A stretch of DNA of 64,000 bases from NCBI RefSeq assembly GCF_900142805.1, contig NZ_FRCF01000002.1, forward strand, positions 186,001 through 250,000, read 5' to 3'. The stretch comes from Lacicoccus alkaliphilus DSM 16010 (lineage in GTDB: Bacteria; Bacillota; Bacilli; Staphylococcales; Salinicoccaceae). Of this stretch, positions 7,733 to 15,094 are shown one piece after another. A program made the position numbers and the translations under genes. The notes beneath the pieces are model-generated. The model was not told the origin of the DNA and searched no databases. It worked only from the letters and a program-made list of their open reading frames with translations. How positions within the stretch are numbered: position 1 is the first letter of the stretch; the number at the start of each line of letters is the position of its first letter.

Positions 7733-9406
7733 ATGAATAAAAAGCTACCATTACTACTGCTGCCGGTGCTTCTTTTGCTTGTGGCCTGCACGGATGACGG
7801 GGATGTGGATCCGGAAGCAGAAAATGGGACGGAGGGCGAAGCTGAGGGCGGCGGGGATTTCGTCGTATCATACGGCAGTGATCTGACTTCCCTCGATCCG
7901 CACGCTGTAAGTGATCTGCCATCAGATCAGGTCAACACCAACATTTATGAAACGCTGCTCACGCAGGATGAGGAAATGGAGATCGAGCCGCTCCTTGCCG
8001 AGGACTGGGAACAGACGGATGACAACACTTGGGTCTTCAACCTGCGTGAAGATGTGACGTTCCATGACGGCAGCGTATTCAATGCAGAAGCAGTCAAGGC
8101 GAATTTCGACCGTCTGCTGGATCCTGCGACCGCATCAGCGAGGATGAACCTGTTTGAAATGATAGAGGAAGTGGCGGTCGTCGATGAGTATACGGTCGAG
8201 ATCACTACGGAATATCCGTTTGCACCGCTCCTCAACCACCTGACAAGTGACGGTGCGAGCATGATCAGCAAGGAGGTCATCGATGAAGACTACGGATCGG
8301 CACTTGAATCTGCAGGTTCGGATATGACTGTAGAAGACTATTATGAATTGAGGGAAGCCGGCGGCGAGGAGTATGAAGCTGTAGTGGATGACATCTCAGG
8401 CGAAGTGGGGACTGTGGTGGAACAACAGCCCATCGGCACGAACTATGCCCAATTCGAGGAAAGGAATCCCGGTGAGAGCACCACATTATCGAGATTCGAT
8501 GATTACTGGGGCGGAGCGATGAACCTGGATACAGTGACCTACAGGGTCGTCTCGGAGACCGGTTCGAGGATTGCCGAGCTCGAGACGGGCGAATCCCATA
8601 TGATCGGCGGATTCGAGCCGAACCATCTGCAGCGCATCGAGGATAACGATGAAACCGAATCTTACACGCTCTATAATATCGCAGTGGAATTCATCGGGTT
8701 CAACACGCAAAAAGAACCACTTGACGATAAAAGGGTGAGGCAGGCGATCTCGCATGTCGTGGATAAAGAGGAAATCATCGACGGCATATACAGCGGCACC
8801 GGCAGGATTCCTGCAGGGCCGATCCAGCCCGAACTGCTCGGGCATGATGAGGATTTGGAAGGGCTTGAACATGATGTCGAACGCGCACAGGAACTGATGG
8901 CGGAAGCCGGATATGAAGACGGCTTTGACATCAGCATCATCACCAATGATGCGCCGGAGCGGGTCGATGTCGCGATCTACCTGCAGGAAGCACTGCAGGA
9001 AATCAATGTGGATGCCACCGTCGACCAGCTGGAATGGGGTGCCTACCTTGAAGAGACCGGCACTGGCGATCATGACATCTTCATCCTCGGCTGGCCGAAT
9101 CCGACAGGCGACCCGGACCAGTCCGTATGGCCATTGTTCCATTCATCAATGGAAGGCAGCCAGGGGAACCGCACCTTCACCGATGATGAAAGGATCGATG
9201 AACTGCTTGAAGCGGGAAGGACGACGACTGATGAGGCAGAACGTGTGGAAATTTACCATGAATTGCAGGAAATCCTTGTGGACGAGGCACCGATGATCTA
9301 TATGAGGCAGGCGCTCAGCATGAACGCCCAGCGCAGTGACGTGGAAGGATTGTACATCAACAACTATAATAAGCCGGATTTCCGAGATGTGACTTTAAGC
9401 GAATAA
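7733..9406 (+). CDS. Peptide/nickel-type ABC transporter substrate-binding lipoprotein
   Basis: 557 residues. The N-terminus MNKKLPLL, a hydrophobic stretch and LLVAC form a lipoprotein signal, so the mature protein is anchored outside the membrane. The body is a family 5 solute-binding protein of the DppA/OppA/GsiB type, with SDLTSLDPHAVSD near the mature start and LREDVTFHDGSVFNAEAVK later. An acidic linker separates anchor and domain, common in salt-tolerant bacteria. ATG at 7733 is preferred to 7724 because the GAAGGA site lies at 7718-7723. No permease or ATPase gene is adjacent and terminators lie on both sides, so it must work with a transporter encoded elsewhere. Confidence 0.92.
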   Translation: MNKKLPLLLLPVLLLLVACTDDGDVDPEAENGTEGEAEGGGDFVVSYGSDLTSLDPHAVSDLPSDQVNTNIYETLLTQDEEMEIEPLLAEDWEQTDDNTWVFNLREDVTFHDGSVFNAEAVKANFDRLLDPATASARMNLFEMIEEVAVVDEYTVEITTEYPFAPLLNHLTSDGASMISKEVIDEDYGSALESAGSDMTVEDYYELREAGGEEYEAVVDDISGEVGTVVEQQPIGTNYAQFEERNPGESTTLSRFDDYWGGAMNLDTVTYRVVSETGSRIAELETGESHMIGGFEPNHLQRIEDNDETESYTLYNIAVEFIGFNTQKEPLDDKRVRQAISHVVDKEEIIDGIYSGTGRIPAGPIQPELLGHDEDLEGLEHDVERAQELMAEAGYEDGFDISIITNDAPERVDVAIYLQEALQEINVDATVDQLEWGAYLEETGTGDHDIFILGWPNPTGDPDQSVWPLFHSSMEGSQGNRTFTDDERIDELLEAGRTTTDEAERVEIYHELQEILVDEAPMIYMRQALSMNAQRSDVEGLYINNYNKPDFRDVTLSE

Positions 9407-9423
9407 AAAGATATGCAACAAGT

Positions 9424-9452
9424 AAACCCACCAGTGCAGACTGGTGGGTTTA
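9424..9452. terminator. Bidirectional terminator between convergent genes
   Basis: AAACCCACCAG, six-base loop, CTGGTGGGTTT. A-rich on one side and T-rich on the other, it can serve both the binding-protein gene and the oxidoreductase on the minus strand. Confidence 0.85.
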
Positions 9453-9487
9453 AATTTGATCAGAACTTTTAAAAGTGTTCAGCTGTT

Positions 9488-10495
9488 TTAATCCAGTGCA
9501 TCCGACACTTTGACGATCTGTTTGCCGAGGTTGTCCCCGGTGAAAAGATTCCTGAATGCTTTCGGCAGCTTATCGAAGCCTGCCTCAATGGACACTTCGG
9601 ATTTGATCTTCCCTTCTTCTATCCATTTTGCGAGCTGCTCGCTGGCCTCTTTAGCCTCATCCTTGAATTGGCCGACGAGGAATCCCTGCATCAGGGCTTG
9701 GGATTTCACCAGTTTGGCCTGTACGCGCGGCCCGTTGTCCTCTTTACTGTTGTAGGCTGAAATTGCACCGCACACGGGTATTCTGGCAAAACGGTTCAAA
9801 TGGTTGAACACTTCATCCGACACCGGGCCGCCGACATTTTCAAAATACACATCGATTCCATCAGGCACCGCTTCAGCAAGCCTTTCGGCATAATCATCGG
9901 CCTTGTAGTCCACACCTTCATCGAACCCGAGATTGTCGGTGAGGTGCTTCACTTTTTCAGGACCGCCTGCAATCCCGACGACCCTTGCACCTTTGATTTT
10001 GGCGATCTGTCCGACGACGGACCCCACGGCGCCCGATGCTGCAGAGACGACGACGGTTTCACCTTCCTGTGGCTTTCCTATATTCAGTAGACCACCGTAT
10101 GCGGTGTGCCCCGGCATGCCGAGTGTGCTGAGGTATAGATACAGCGGCACTTCCGTCGACGGCACTTTATTGACCGCATCACCCGAGACGGTAATGAATT
10201 TCTTCCACGGCAGGGCACCTGTCACGACATCCCCGTTTTCAAAACCGTCCGCATTGGATTCGACGACTTTGCCGATGATGTGGCCGGCCAGCGGTGCATC
10301 AATCTTAAATGGTTCAACATATGATTTCGCATCGTTCATCCGTCCGCGCATGTACGGATCGACTGATATATAGACACTTTCTATCAGCAGTTCCCCGTCA
10401 CCGGGTGAGCCCGTCTCAACTTCCTCATATCTGAAAACCTCGTCGCCGGGCACCCCGTCCGGGTGCTCTGCCAAAACAATTTGTTCATTCTTCAA
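9488..10495 (-). CDS. NADP-dependent oxidoreductase, zinc-free MDR family (YfmJ/prostaglandin reductase-like)
   Basis: 335 residues. A medium-chain reductase of the group that reduces double bonds of enones and similar reactive carbonyls. The Rossmann part has VVVSAASGAVGSVVGQIAK (GxGxxG-like) near residue 150, and VYFENVGG is a marker of this leukotriene/prostaglandin reductase group. No zinc-ligand pattern is seen. TTG at 10495 is proposed because GAGGAGG lies six bases before it; no ATG fits. Stand-alone gene with its own promoter. The physiological substrate is unknown; detoxification is likely. Confidence 0.88.
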   Translation of the reverse strand: MKNEQIVLAEHPDGVPGDEVFRYEEVETGSPGDGELLIESVYISVDPYMRGRMNDAKSYVEPFKIDAPLAGHIIGKVVESNADGFENGDVVTGALPWKKFITVSGDAVNKVPSTEVPLYLYLSTLGMPGHTAYGGLLNIGKPQEGETVVVSAASGAVGSVVGQIAKIKGARVVGIAGGPEKVKHLTDNLGFDEGVDYKADDYAERLAEAVPDGIDVYFENVGGPVSDEVFNHLNRFARIPVCGAISAYNSKEDNGPRVQAKLVKSQALMQGFLVGQFKDEAKEASEQLAKWIEEGKIKSEVSIEAGFDKLPKAFRNLFTGDNLGKQIVKVSDALD

Positions 10496-10607
10496 GATAA
10501 TCCTCCTCAGTGTAATGAAATGGTTCACTTCTCCCTTACCCGGTATGCACGAGATTCAAATAATGGATTCAGTTACATCATGGAGGGTCCTCATGACTCC
10601 AGGTCGG

Positions 10608-10635
10608 TTCATACGGTAAAAACCATTGATTTCAA
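10608..10635 (-). promoter_or_regulatory. Probable promoter of the MDR oxidoreductase
   Basis: On the minus strand TTGAAA (10635-10630), 16 bases and TATGAA (10613-10608). It overlaps the very end of the antiporter gene region. An imperfect CATGGAGG/CCTCATG inverted repeat lies just downstream (about 10578-10594) and could be a repressor site. Confidence 0.4.
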
Positions 10636-10642
10636 AAAAACA

Positions 10643-11833
10643 TCATTTCATCAATTTCCTGGATAGCGGTGATACACCAAGACTTTGAATGCCGAGTGAC
10701 AACAAAACAGCGGCAAATGAGAGGGAAATGATCAGTTCGGCATCTCCTGGACTGCTTTGGGCATAGAGGCTCAATATGAGATAAACGGACATGGAACCCT
10801 TAAGGCCCGACCATGAAATCAACACCGATTCCCGCCAACTGATATGCCGGCGCCAGTGCGGAAATAATTGAGTGGTGGTTGTAATGATGATGAAACGGAC
10901 GAGCAGGGCAAGGGCAAAGATGATGAATGCAAACCCCCATCCGTCAAAGACAAGGAATTTGGCCGCCTGAACGCCAATCAACAGGAAAAGCAGTGAAAGT
11001 ATCGACAGTTCAGCGATGCCCCAAAAGCCATCCAGCGCCTCCCTGAAGTGATCTTCCCTGGTGGCCCGCCCATATTCGAAGGACAGCATGATGCCTGCAA
11101 AAACTGTTGCGAGCACACCGGATACACCGATGGCTTCAGCCAGGTTGAAGGTGCCATAAGCCAATATGATACTCAACATCACTTGATATTGCTTGTGATG
11201 GGTGAGATGTACGGCTTTGCCCATCAGCCATCCCAATGCGAGACCAAGCAATGTCCCTCCCAATGAAACAAGGAGGAATTCCCAAAAAAATGATAAGATA
11301 CTGACCGATTCGCTCCCGGTGAACATGCCGGCGAGTGTACTGAAAATGACGATGCTCGTGCCGTCATTGATCAACGATTCACCCTCGACCACTTCGACCA
11401 CCTTCATATCACCGGAAGCGCTTTTGATGATTGATGTGACGGACACCGGATCGGTTGGTGTGAGGATTGATGCAATCAGAAGCGCGCCGAGGAACGATAT
11501 GGAAACGAAGGGGCCGCTCAATACATATATCAGTGCGCCGAGCAGTGCCACTGTCAAGATTATTCCGACGGTGGCGAGGAAAGTGATGATGCCGGCATTT
11601 TTTCTGAAGCCTTCTGCCGGGAACTGATAGGCGGCGGTGAACAGCAGCGCCGGAAGAAACACATGGTAAACCATGCTCTCCGTCACTTCAATTGAAGAAA
11701 AGTAGGGCATGAAGTGCAGACTGACACCACACAGCACTAAAATGACCGGTACCGGAAAGTTCTCTTGCTTTTTATCGATGGTAAAAACAATATAACCGAT
11801 CAATAAAAGCAGTATCATCTGTGAAGCGGACAA
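10643..11833 (-). CDS. Na+/H+ antiporter, CPA1 (NhaP) family
   Basis: 396 residues, almost wholly hydrophobic, with about twelve membrane helices. It would exchange cytoplasmic Na+ or K+ for protons, useful for salt and pH balance. Family signatures include ASILTPTDPVSV near residue 125, GESLINDGTSIVIF near 155 and SWSGLKGSMS near 345, all typical of the NhaP branch. The C-terminus is short, without a regulatory tail. A TTG start is preferred, with a G-rich site (GGGGGGGTG) five bases before it. Transcribed away from the EamA gene. Confidence 0.93.
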   Translation of the reverse strand: MSASQMILLLLIGYIVFTIDKKQENFPVPVILVLCGVSLHFMPYFSSIEVTESMVYHVFLPALLFTAAYQFPAEGFRKNAGIITFLATVGIILTVALLGALIYVLSGPFVSISFLGALLIASILTPTDPVSVTSIIKSASGDMKVVEVVEGESLINDGTSIVIFSTLAGMFTGSESVSILSFFWEFLLVSLGGTLLGLALGWLMGKAVHLTHHKQYQVMLSIILAYGTFNLAEAIGVSGVLATVFAGIMLSFEYGRATREDHFREALDGFWGIAELSILSLLFLLIGVQAAKFLVFDGWGFAFIIFALALLVRFIIITTTTQLFPHWRRHISWRESVLISWSGLKGSMSVYLILSLYAQSSPGDAELIISLSFAAVLLSLGIQSLGVSPLSRKLMK

Positions 11834-11988
11834 GACGACACCCCCCCTGTGTATAGTTAACTTTCAATTCCCTCGTCAGTTTTACATAAACCCTTCACAT
11901 CTCCCCGAGGACTGCACAACCATCCTTTAATGAGATTTCCAGGTGGTCAGTTCATCATTGAAAAGGCCGGGGAGAGTGTTCACAAAAT

Positions 11989-12012
11989 ACAATCACACTC
12001 TGGTATGATTGT
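11989..12012. promoter_or_regulatory. Operator-like inverted repeat before the EamA gene
   Basis: ACAATCA, ten bases, TGATTGT in the 240-base gap between the antiporter and the EamA gene. Perfect 7-base arms with about two helical turns between centres of contact suggest a dimeric regulator site. The rest of the gap shows no other feature. Confidence 0.35.
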
Positions 12013-12072
12013 ATGTAAAGAATGCCATTATATTAAAAGAAGATCATGCCCGGAAGGAGGCCGGAATACATA

Positions 12073-12951
12073 TTGAAAAAATCAGTGCTCGTCTTACTCG
12101 CCATTTCCGTCATCTGCATTGCGTTCGCTGCCATATTCGTGAAACTGTCCGGGGCGCCGGCAAGCATCATCAGTATGTACAGGATGTTTTTTGCAAGTCT
12201 CCTGCTGGCACCTGTCGTCTATAAATACAGGCGCGAGTTACTTAAGCTGACTGCAAGGGAGTGGGGCGCTTTAATCATTGCAGGCTTGTTCCTCGCCATG
12301 CATTTCGGCTTCTGGTTCGAATCCCTGCACCTGACATCCGTCGCAAGTTCGACGGTCATCCTCGCGCTGCAGCCGATCATCGCGATGGTCGGGGCCTACC
12401 TGGTGTACAGGGAAAAGGTGAGTGCCAGAGTGGCGGTTTCAGTGTTCGTCTCCTTCCTCGGGGTCGTCCTCATCAGCTGGGGGGATTTCAGCCTTACGGA
12501 CCTGAGTGCCATCACGGGGAACTTCCTCTCGTTCCTGGGAGCAGTGGCGGTCGTCTGCTACTTCATGATCGGGCAGAATGCAGTGCGCAGCCTGAAGCAC
12601 TGGGTTTACAGTTTCCTCGTCTTCAGCATCGCCGGGGTGTTCCTGTTGACCTACAACATCATCACAAATACCGAACTGTTTGAATATCCGCCAGGAGAGT
12701 GGCTGTTATTCGTGCTGCTCGCGATTTTCCCGACGATTGCACACGTCATATTCAACTACTTATTATATGAAGTCAGCCCCACCACCGTGTCGATGGCAAT
12801 GCTGCTCGAACCGGTGGGGGCCTCCATACTCGCCTTCTTCATACTTTCAGAAACTCTGGGGCCCCTTCAGCTTGTGGGCGGAGTGATTGTACTGGGCGGC
12901 GTCTATATCTTCCTGAAGAGTCAGGGGCGGGGGAAACATGTGAAAACATGA
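12073..12951 (+). CDS. EamA/DMT family transporter
   Basis: About 292 residues with two tandem EamA repeats, ten predicted helices in all, as in drug/metabolite exporters of the RhaT/YdcZ type. The first helix reads FAAIFVKLSGAPASIISMYR, the usual EamA opening, and the second half has SMAMLLEPVGASILAFF. The start is uncertain: AAGGAGG at 12054-12060 points to TTG at 12073 (or ATA at 12070), while an ATG at 12046 would add nine residues but lacks a good site. The substrate cannot be told. Confidence 0.85.
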   Translation: MKKSVLVLLAISVICIAFAAIFVKLSGAPASIISMYRMFFASLLLAPVVYKYRRELLKLTAREWGALIIAGLFLAMHFGFWFESLHLTSVASSTVILALQPIIAMVGAYLVYREKVSARVAVSVFVSFLGVVLISWGDFSLTDLSAITGNFLSFLGAVAVVCYFMIGQNAVRSLKHWVYSFLVFSIAGVFLLTYNIITNTELFEYPPGEWLLFVLLAIFPTIAHVIFNYLLYEVSPTTVSMAMLLEPVGASILAFFILSETLGPLQLVGGVIVLGGVYIFLKSQGRGKHVKT

Positions 12952-13011
12952 CCCGATTACACTATGACAGTCTGTAAATACGAATGATTTTTATGGTATA
13001 AGGGTATTGAA

Positions 13012-13037
13012 GTTAAGATAAGAAGTTTTATCTTAAC
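13012..13037. promoter_or_regulatory. Perfect palindrome in the 5' region of the SQR-like gene
   Basis: GTTAAGATAA, six bases, TTATCTTAAC. It lies between a possible -10 (TATAAG near 12999) and the ribosome binding site, the usual place for a repressor operator. In RNA it could also form a hairpin just upstream of GGAGGTG. Confidence 0.5.
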
Positions 13038-13049
13038 GGAGGTGCACGA

Positions 13050-14234
13050 ATGAAAAGACATTTTCGCTTGATCATACTTGGGGGCGGTGCCGGCGGGATT
13101 TCCACCGCAAGCAGCATATTAAGCAAGAAAAAAGATCTGAAAAATGAAGTCCTCATCATAGAACCGAGTGAGTATCACTTCTTCCAGCCGGGCTGGCCGC
13201 TTGTCGGGAGCGGGGAAATGAAGCCCGAATCGACGAAGAAACCGACGGAAAAAGTGATACCGAAAGGCGCCAGATGGATGAAGGCGTTTGTGGACAGTGT
13301 TGATCCCGTCAAACGGGAAGTGACAGCAGGGGGGACGACGGTCAGCTACGACTTCATGGTGGTGGCGATGGGCCTTGAATTGGATTTTGACTCGATCAAG
13401 GGGGCTAAGGCCGCACTCGGTAAAAACGGCGTCACTACAAACTACCTGTACAATTTGACAGGGTACACGTATGAATCGCTCAAAAATACGATGACGGGGA
13501 ATATAGTGGTATCAAGACCCCGGTCAAAAATCAAAGGTGGAGTTTCAGCTGAAAACTCGATATTCACCATGGATGATTACATTAAGAAACATGATCGTGA
13601 GGCCAATATTGTCTTCAGGTCGGGCCGTGCTGAAATATTCGAGGTGAAGAAATACAGTGACAGCCTGAAAGAGCAGCTGGAAGCAAAAAACATCGATTAT
13701 AAACTGAATGAGGAACTGGTTGAAGTCCGGGGTGAGGAGAAAGAAGCGGTGTTCAAAAACCATGAAACAGGAGAGCGGCATACGGTGCCGTTTGAGATGC
13801 TGGTCATCACACCGCCGATGCATGGACCGGCCGCATTGAATGGATCCGGGCTGCTTGATGACGGGGGCTGGGTGGATGTAGATAAGCACACCATGATGCA
13901 CAACACTTACACGACTGTATTTTCACTCGGGGACGCCGCCAGCCTGCCGACGGTGAAGATGGGTGCTGCAGTCAGGGAACAATACAAAATCCTTGTCGAT
14001 AATCTCATTGAACGCATGGAGGACAAAGACCCGAGCCATATATATGAAGGCAAAACGGCATGTCCGGTCGCTACAGAGTACGGAGAGTTGATCCTGGCGG
14101 AATTCGGTTATGACAACATACCGAAGGAAACCACTTTCCTGGATCAGTCCGATGATAAGAAACTGTTCTACCAGTTCAAGAAGAATATGCTGCCGTTCAT
14201 GTACTGGTACGGACTGTTAAACGGAAAGGCATAG
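13050..14234 (+). CDS. Sulfide:quinone oxidoreductase family flavoprotein lacking one redox cysteine
   Basis: 394 residues, full length for the type II SQR group. FAD-binding IILGGGAGG at residues 8-16, YHFFQPGWPLVGSG near 43-56 and VFSLGDAASLPT near 290 are clear SQR family features. Active SQRs use two cysteines. Here only one cysteine exists in the whole protein, Cys338 in KTACPVA, matching one partner. The other, normally in an IKCGGAPQK segment, is replaced: the sequence reads KIKGGVSAENS with Gly163 at the Cys position. It may therefore not oxidise sulfide in the known way. A strong GGAGGTG precedes the ATG, and a palindromic operator candidate lies upstream. Confidence 0.88.
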   Translation: MKRHFRLIILGGGAGGISTASSILSKKKDLKNEVLIIEPSEYHFFQPGWPLVGSGEMKPESTKKPTEKVIPKGARWMKAFVDSVDPVKREVTAGGTTVSYDFMVVAMGLELDFDSIKGAKAALGKNGVTTNYLYNLTGYTYESLKNTMTGNIVVSRPRSKIKGGVSAENSIFTMDDYIKKHDREANIVFRSGRAEIFEVKKYSDSLKEQLEAKNIDYKLNEELVEVRGEEKEAVFKNHETGERHTVPFEMLVITPPMHGPAALNGSGLLDDGGWVDVDKHTMMHNTYTTVFSLGDAASLPTVKMGAAVREQYKILVDNLIERMEDKDPSHIYEGKTACPVATEYGELILAEFGYDNIPKETTFLDQSDDKKLFYQFKKNMLPFMYWYGLLNGKA

Positions 14235-14243
14235 ACGAGTCAA

Positions 14244-14275
14244 AAAGATGACTGCCGATCGGCAGTCATCTTTTT
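14244..14275 (+). terminator. Terminator of the SQR-like gene
   Basis: AAAGATGACTGCCGA followed at once by its complement TCGGCAGTCATCTTT and further T residues. Confidence 0.9.
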
Positions 14276-14307
14276 AATCGATCGTACCTTGCATAAAAAA
14301 GTGCCAT

Positions 14308-14355
14308 ATATTAAAAGTCCTGTTCAGAAACCTTTCTGAACAGGACTTTTAATAT
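14308..14355. terminator. Very long perfect hairpin, terminator of the DUF378 gene
   Basis: Arms of 23 bases (ATATTAAAAGTCCTGTTC and on) are perfectly complementary around a two-base loop. Read on the minus strand it follows the DUF378 stop codon and ends in T-rich sequence; it could stop transcripts from either side. Confidence 0.8.
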
Positions 14356-14387
14356 ATGAATCGTTTTGTGAATAGATATGATGCTGC

Positions 14388-14867
14388 TTATCTTTTGTCC
14401 GTCAGGTCGTCGACATCTCTTGTATCGGCACCGGTACGTGTATCAGCATCTACAGTTTTGTTCTTTGTGGAACCTTTGGTAGGGTCAACCGTATCATCTC
14501 GATCGGAAACACCGGCGGTTCTCGCGTCAGCGCCTTTTGTAGTGTCGGTCGCATCAGTTGCGCCAGTAGTACCGGTCGCACCAGTAGTACCTGTACCTGT
14601 TGTACCTGTATCCGTCGTGCCCGTAGTACTTGTAGCTGCCGTTCTATTGGAACGATCTGCGATCTCATGATGGTCGTTGATGAGACCAAAGAATTTTAAG
14701 GAGTACAGTGCTGCCAAACCAACCAGGATATAAACTATTTTGGCCCCGATGTCTTCCTGGCTTCCGAAGATTGATGCCACAAGGTCGAATTCGAACAGCC
14801 CTACAAGCAGCCAGTTCAATCCACCTATGATCACGAGTGCCAAAGCAATCATGTCCAATGCTTTCAT
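14388..14867 (-). CDS. DUF378 membrane protein with threonine-rich low-complexity tail
   Basis: 159 residues. The first 65 match the small DUF378 family: two membrane helices with LVIIGGLNWLLVGLFEFDLV and AKIVYILVGLAALYSLKFF. Usual family members stop soon after; this one carries about 90 extra residues rich in Thr, Gly, Asp and Ala with TGTTG repeats (residues 78-110), then a charged end. The tail should be disordered. AAGGAGGAGA precedes the ATG. A sigma-B type promoter upstream suggests induction in general stress. Function of DUF378 is not known. Confidence 0.85.
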   Translation of the reverse strand: MKALDMIALALVIIGGLNWLLVGLFEFDLVASIFGSQEDIGAKIVYILVGLAALYSLKFFGLINDHHEIADRSNRTAATSTTGTTDTGTTGTGTTGATGTTGATDATDTTKGADARTAGVSDRDDTVDPTKGSTKNKTVDADTRTGADTRDVDDLTDKR

Positions 14868-14903
14868 AAAGTCTCCTCCTTGTTATTTCATGCTACTGAA
14901 AGT

Positions 14904-14928
14904 ATTCCCTTATAAAAAAGGGCTAAAC
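14904..14928 (-). promoter_or_regulatory. Sigma-B type promoter of the DUF378 gene
   Basis: On the minus strand GTTTAG (14928-14923), 13 bases, GGGAAT (14909-14904), 37 bases before the start codon. The Bacillus/Staphylococcus sigma-B consensus is GTTTAA-N12 to 14-GGGTAT, so ten of twelve positions match. Confidence 0.65.
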
Positions 14929-15094
14929 GTAAAATGCATATATTTTTAAGGATCGAGGACAGAAAGCACCCATCTCCTCCAGTCTTTTCATTTATGGTTG
15001 AAAAGATGTAAAAGCCTTGTTATCCATTGACTCGGTCAGTGATTTATGGAACTCTTAAAGAAATGAATGTTTAAAAAGGGAAAGGGGTTTATAT

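Noticed and set aside
9488-10495. Alcohol dehydrogenase (zinc type) for the MDR protein
   Set aside because: No zinc-ligand Cys/His pattern; sequence fits the zinc-free reductase group.
12046-12072. ATG start for the EamA gene nine codons upstream
   Set aside because: Lacks a good ribosome binding site, while AAGGAGG lies between it and the TTG; kept only as an alternative.
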